In this document: positions 5,213-5,438 of the stretch, piece by piece
Numbering within the stretch: position 1 is the stretch's first letter
Layout: every line of letters starts with the position of its first letter
Source of the DNA: Thermoleophilaceae bacterium
GTDB lineage: Bacteria > Actinomycetota > Thermoleophilia > Solirubrobacterales > Thermoleophilaceae
DNA: 5,438 bases
Direction: 5' to 3'
NCBI GenBank assembly: GCA_013695855.1
Contig: JACCZR010000077.1
Span: 1-5,438 of the forward strand
Notes under the pieces: generated by a model
The model's database searches: none
What the model was told of the DNA's origin: nothing
The model's input: only the letters and a program-made list of their open reading frames with translations
Program-made: the position numbers and the translations under genes

Positions 5213-5388
5213 GGCCGGGCGTCGGGCCGGGGCTCGTAGCCCCGGCACTCGCGCACGGGCACGCGTGGGTACTTCGGGAAGGAAGGGTCCTCCTTCGAGC
5301 GCTTGCACAGGGAGAACTCGCTTCCCCTTCCGGTGCGCACCAGGCGCTGGTGGCGGCAGGCGTCGCACAGGCCCACCGGCGGGGGCAC
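5191..5388 (-). CDS. Small four-cysteine protein, probably metal-binding, function unknown
   Basis: This is a 65-residue protein with four Cys: CDAC (8-11), C28 and C49, in the pattern CDACRHQRLV, a basic stretch, FSLCKRS, then FPKYPRVPVRECRGYEP. The CxxC plus two single Cys suggests a small zinc-ribbon-like or other metal-binding fold. I recognise the CRHQR/KYPRVPV style as resembling short hypothetical proteins of high-GC actinobacteria, but I cannot name a family. The GTG at 5386-5388 is the first start after an in-frame TGA (5392-5394); there is no clear Shine-Dalgarno, so translation may be coupled to an upstream gene ending at that TGA. The last six residues and the stop come from repeat copy B and are probably not part of the conserved fold. 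Codon use and the well-placed Cys make it likely real. Confidence 0.7.
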   Translation of the reverse strand: MPPPVGLCDACRHQRLVRTGRGSEFSLCKRSKEDPSFPKYPRVPVRECRGYEPRPDARPAEEPDR

Positions 5389-5391
5389 GAC

Positions 5392-5438
5392 TCAGGCGGC
5401 GGCCGGAGGCCGGGACGCGGGCCGGGACGCCTCCGGCT
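5392..5438 (-). CDS. Possible C-terminal tail of an upstream gene (partial)
   Basis: The frame that ends at TGA (5392-5394) is open to the right edge and reads PEASRPASRPPAAA, a Pro/Ala-rich end typical of actinobacterial protein tails. It lies in the same frame as, and only three bases before, the small four-cysteine gene, which has no ribosome binding site of its own. Fifteen codons are too few for a firm call. It may equally be noncoding, since a 9-bp inverted repeat occupies most of it. Confidence 0.3.
   Translation of the reverse strand, partial: PEASRPASRPPAAA
5402..5437. repeat. Inverted repeat with internal direct repeats at the right edge
   Basis: A perfect 9-bp inverted repeat (GCCGGAGGC at 5402-5410, GCCTCCGGC at 5429-5437) encloses an 18-base centre. 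The 10-base direct repeat GCCGGGACGC occurs at 5409-5418 and 5421-5430. It could be a regulatory hairpin before the small gene or chance structure in very GC-rich DNA. Confidence 0.45.

Noticed and set aside
5386..5394. TGA readthrough or selenocysteine joining the right-edge frame with the small four-cysteine gene
   Set aside because: The frames match, but fifteen upstream codons and a hairpin on the wrong side of the TGA are not enough; stop followed by reinitiation is simpler.
1..5438. CRISPR array, tRNA/rRNA, insertion sequence or phage genes
   Set aside because: There are no regularly spaced repeats, cloverleaf sequences, transposase motifs or integrase motifs; the repeats found are palindromes and one short tandem duplication.

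Overview
The window looks like chromosomal DNA of a very GC-rich actinobacterium. Frequent GTG starts, paired YrbE/MlaE permeases and an MceG-like ATPase ending in a GPLGM tail fit an actinobacterial Mce/Mla lipid-transport locus. The class Thermoleophilia (Solirubrobacterales-like) is my best guess, but that rests on gene content and style, not on a search.

Layout. Positions 1-4288 hold four minus-strand genes, read right to left in transcription order: permease 1 (3482-4288), permease 2 (2635-3435), the MlaF/MceG-type ATPase (1402-2607), and an RND/MMPL-family exporter that runs off the left edge (1-1270). Gaps are 46, 27 and 131 bp. The first three would form an ABC core: a permease pair energised by one ATPase, probably moving lipid across the cell envelope. 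The MCE-domain (MlaD/Mce) substrate-binding subunits that normally complete this machine are not in the window. They would be expected further left, beyond the RND gene.

A 188-bp divergent region (4289-4476) separates this operon from a plus-strand lipoprotein gene (4477-5163) with a clear lipobox and a beta-rich domain of unknown function. Converging on it is a small four-cysteine protein on the minus strand (5191-5388). The right edge may hold the tail of another minus-strand gene.

The least expected structure is a family of palindromic elements. Two copies share conserved left and right arms but differ in their central hairpins, and they sit in direct orientation at both ends of the lipoprotein gene. 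One copy encodes the start of the lipoprotein's signal peptide. The other supplies the last codons and the stop of the small four-cysteine gene. A different nested palindrome fills the gap between the ATPase and RND genes, and a 27-bp in-frame tandem duplication encodes the start of the RND protein. There are no tRNA or rRNA genes, CRISPR arrays, transposases or phage genes that I can see.
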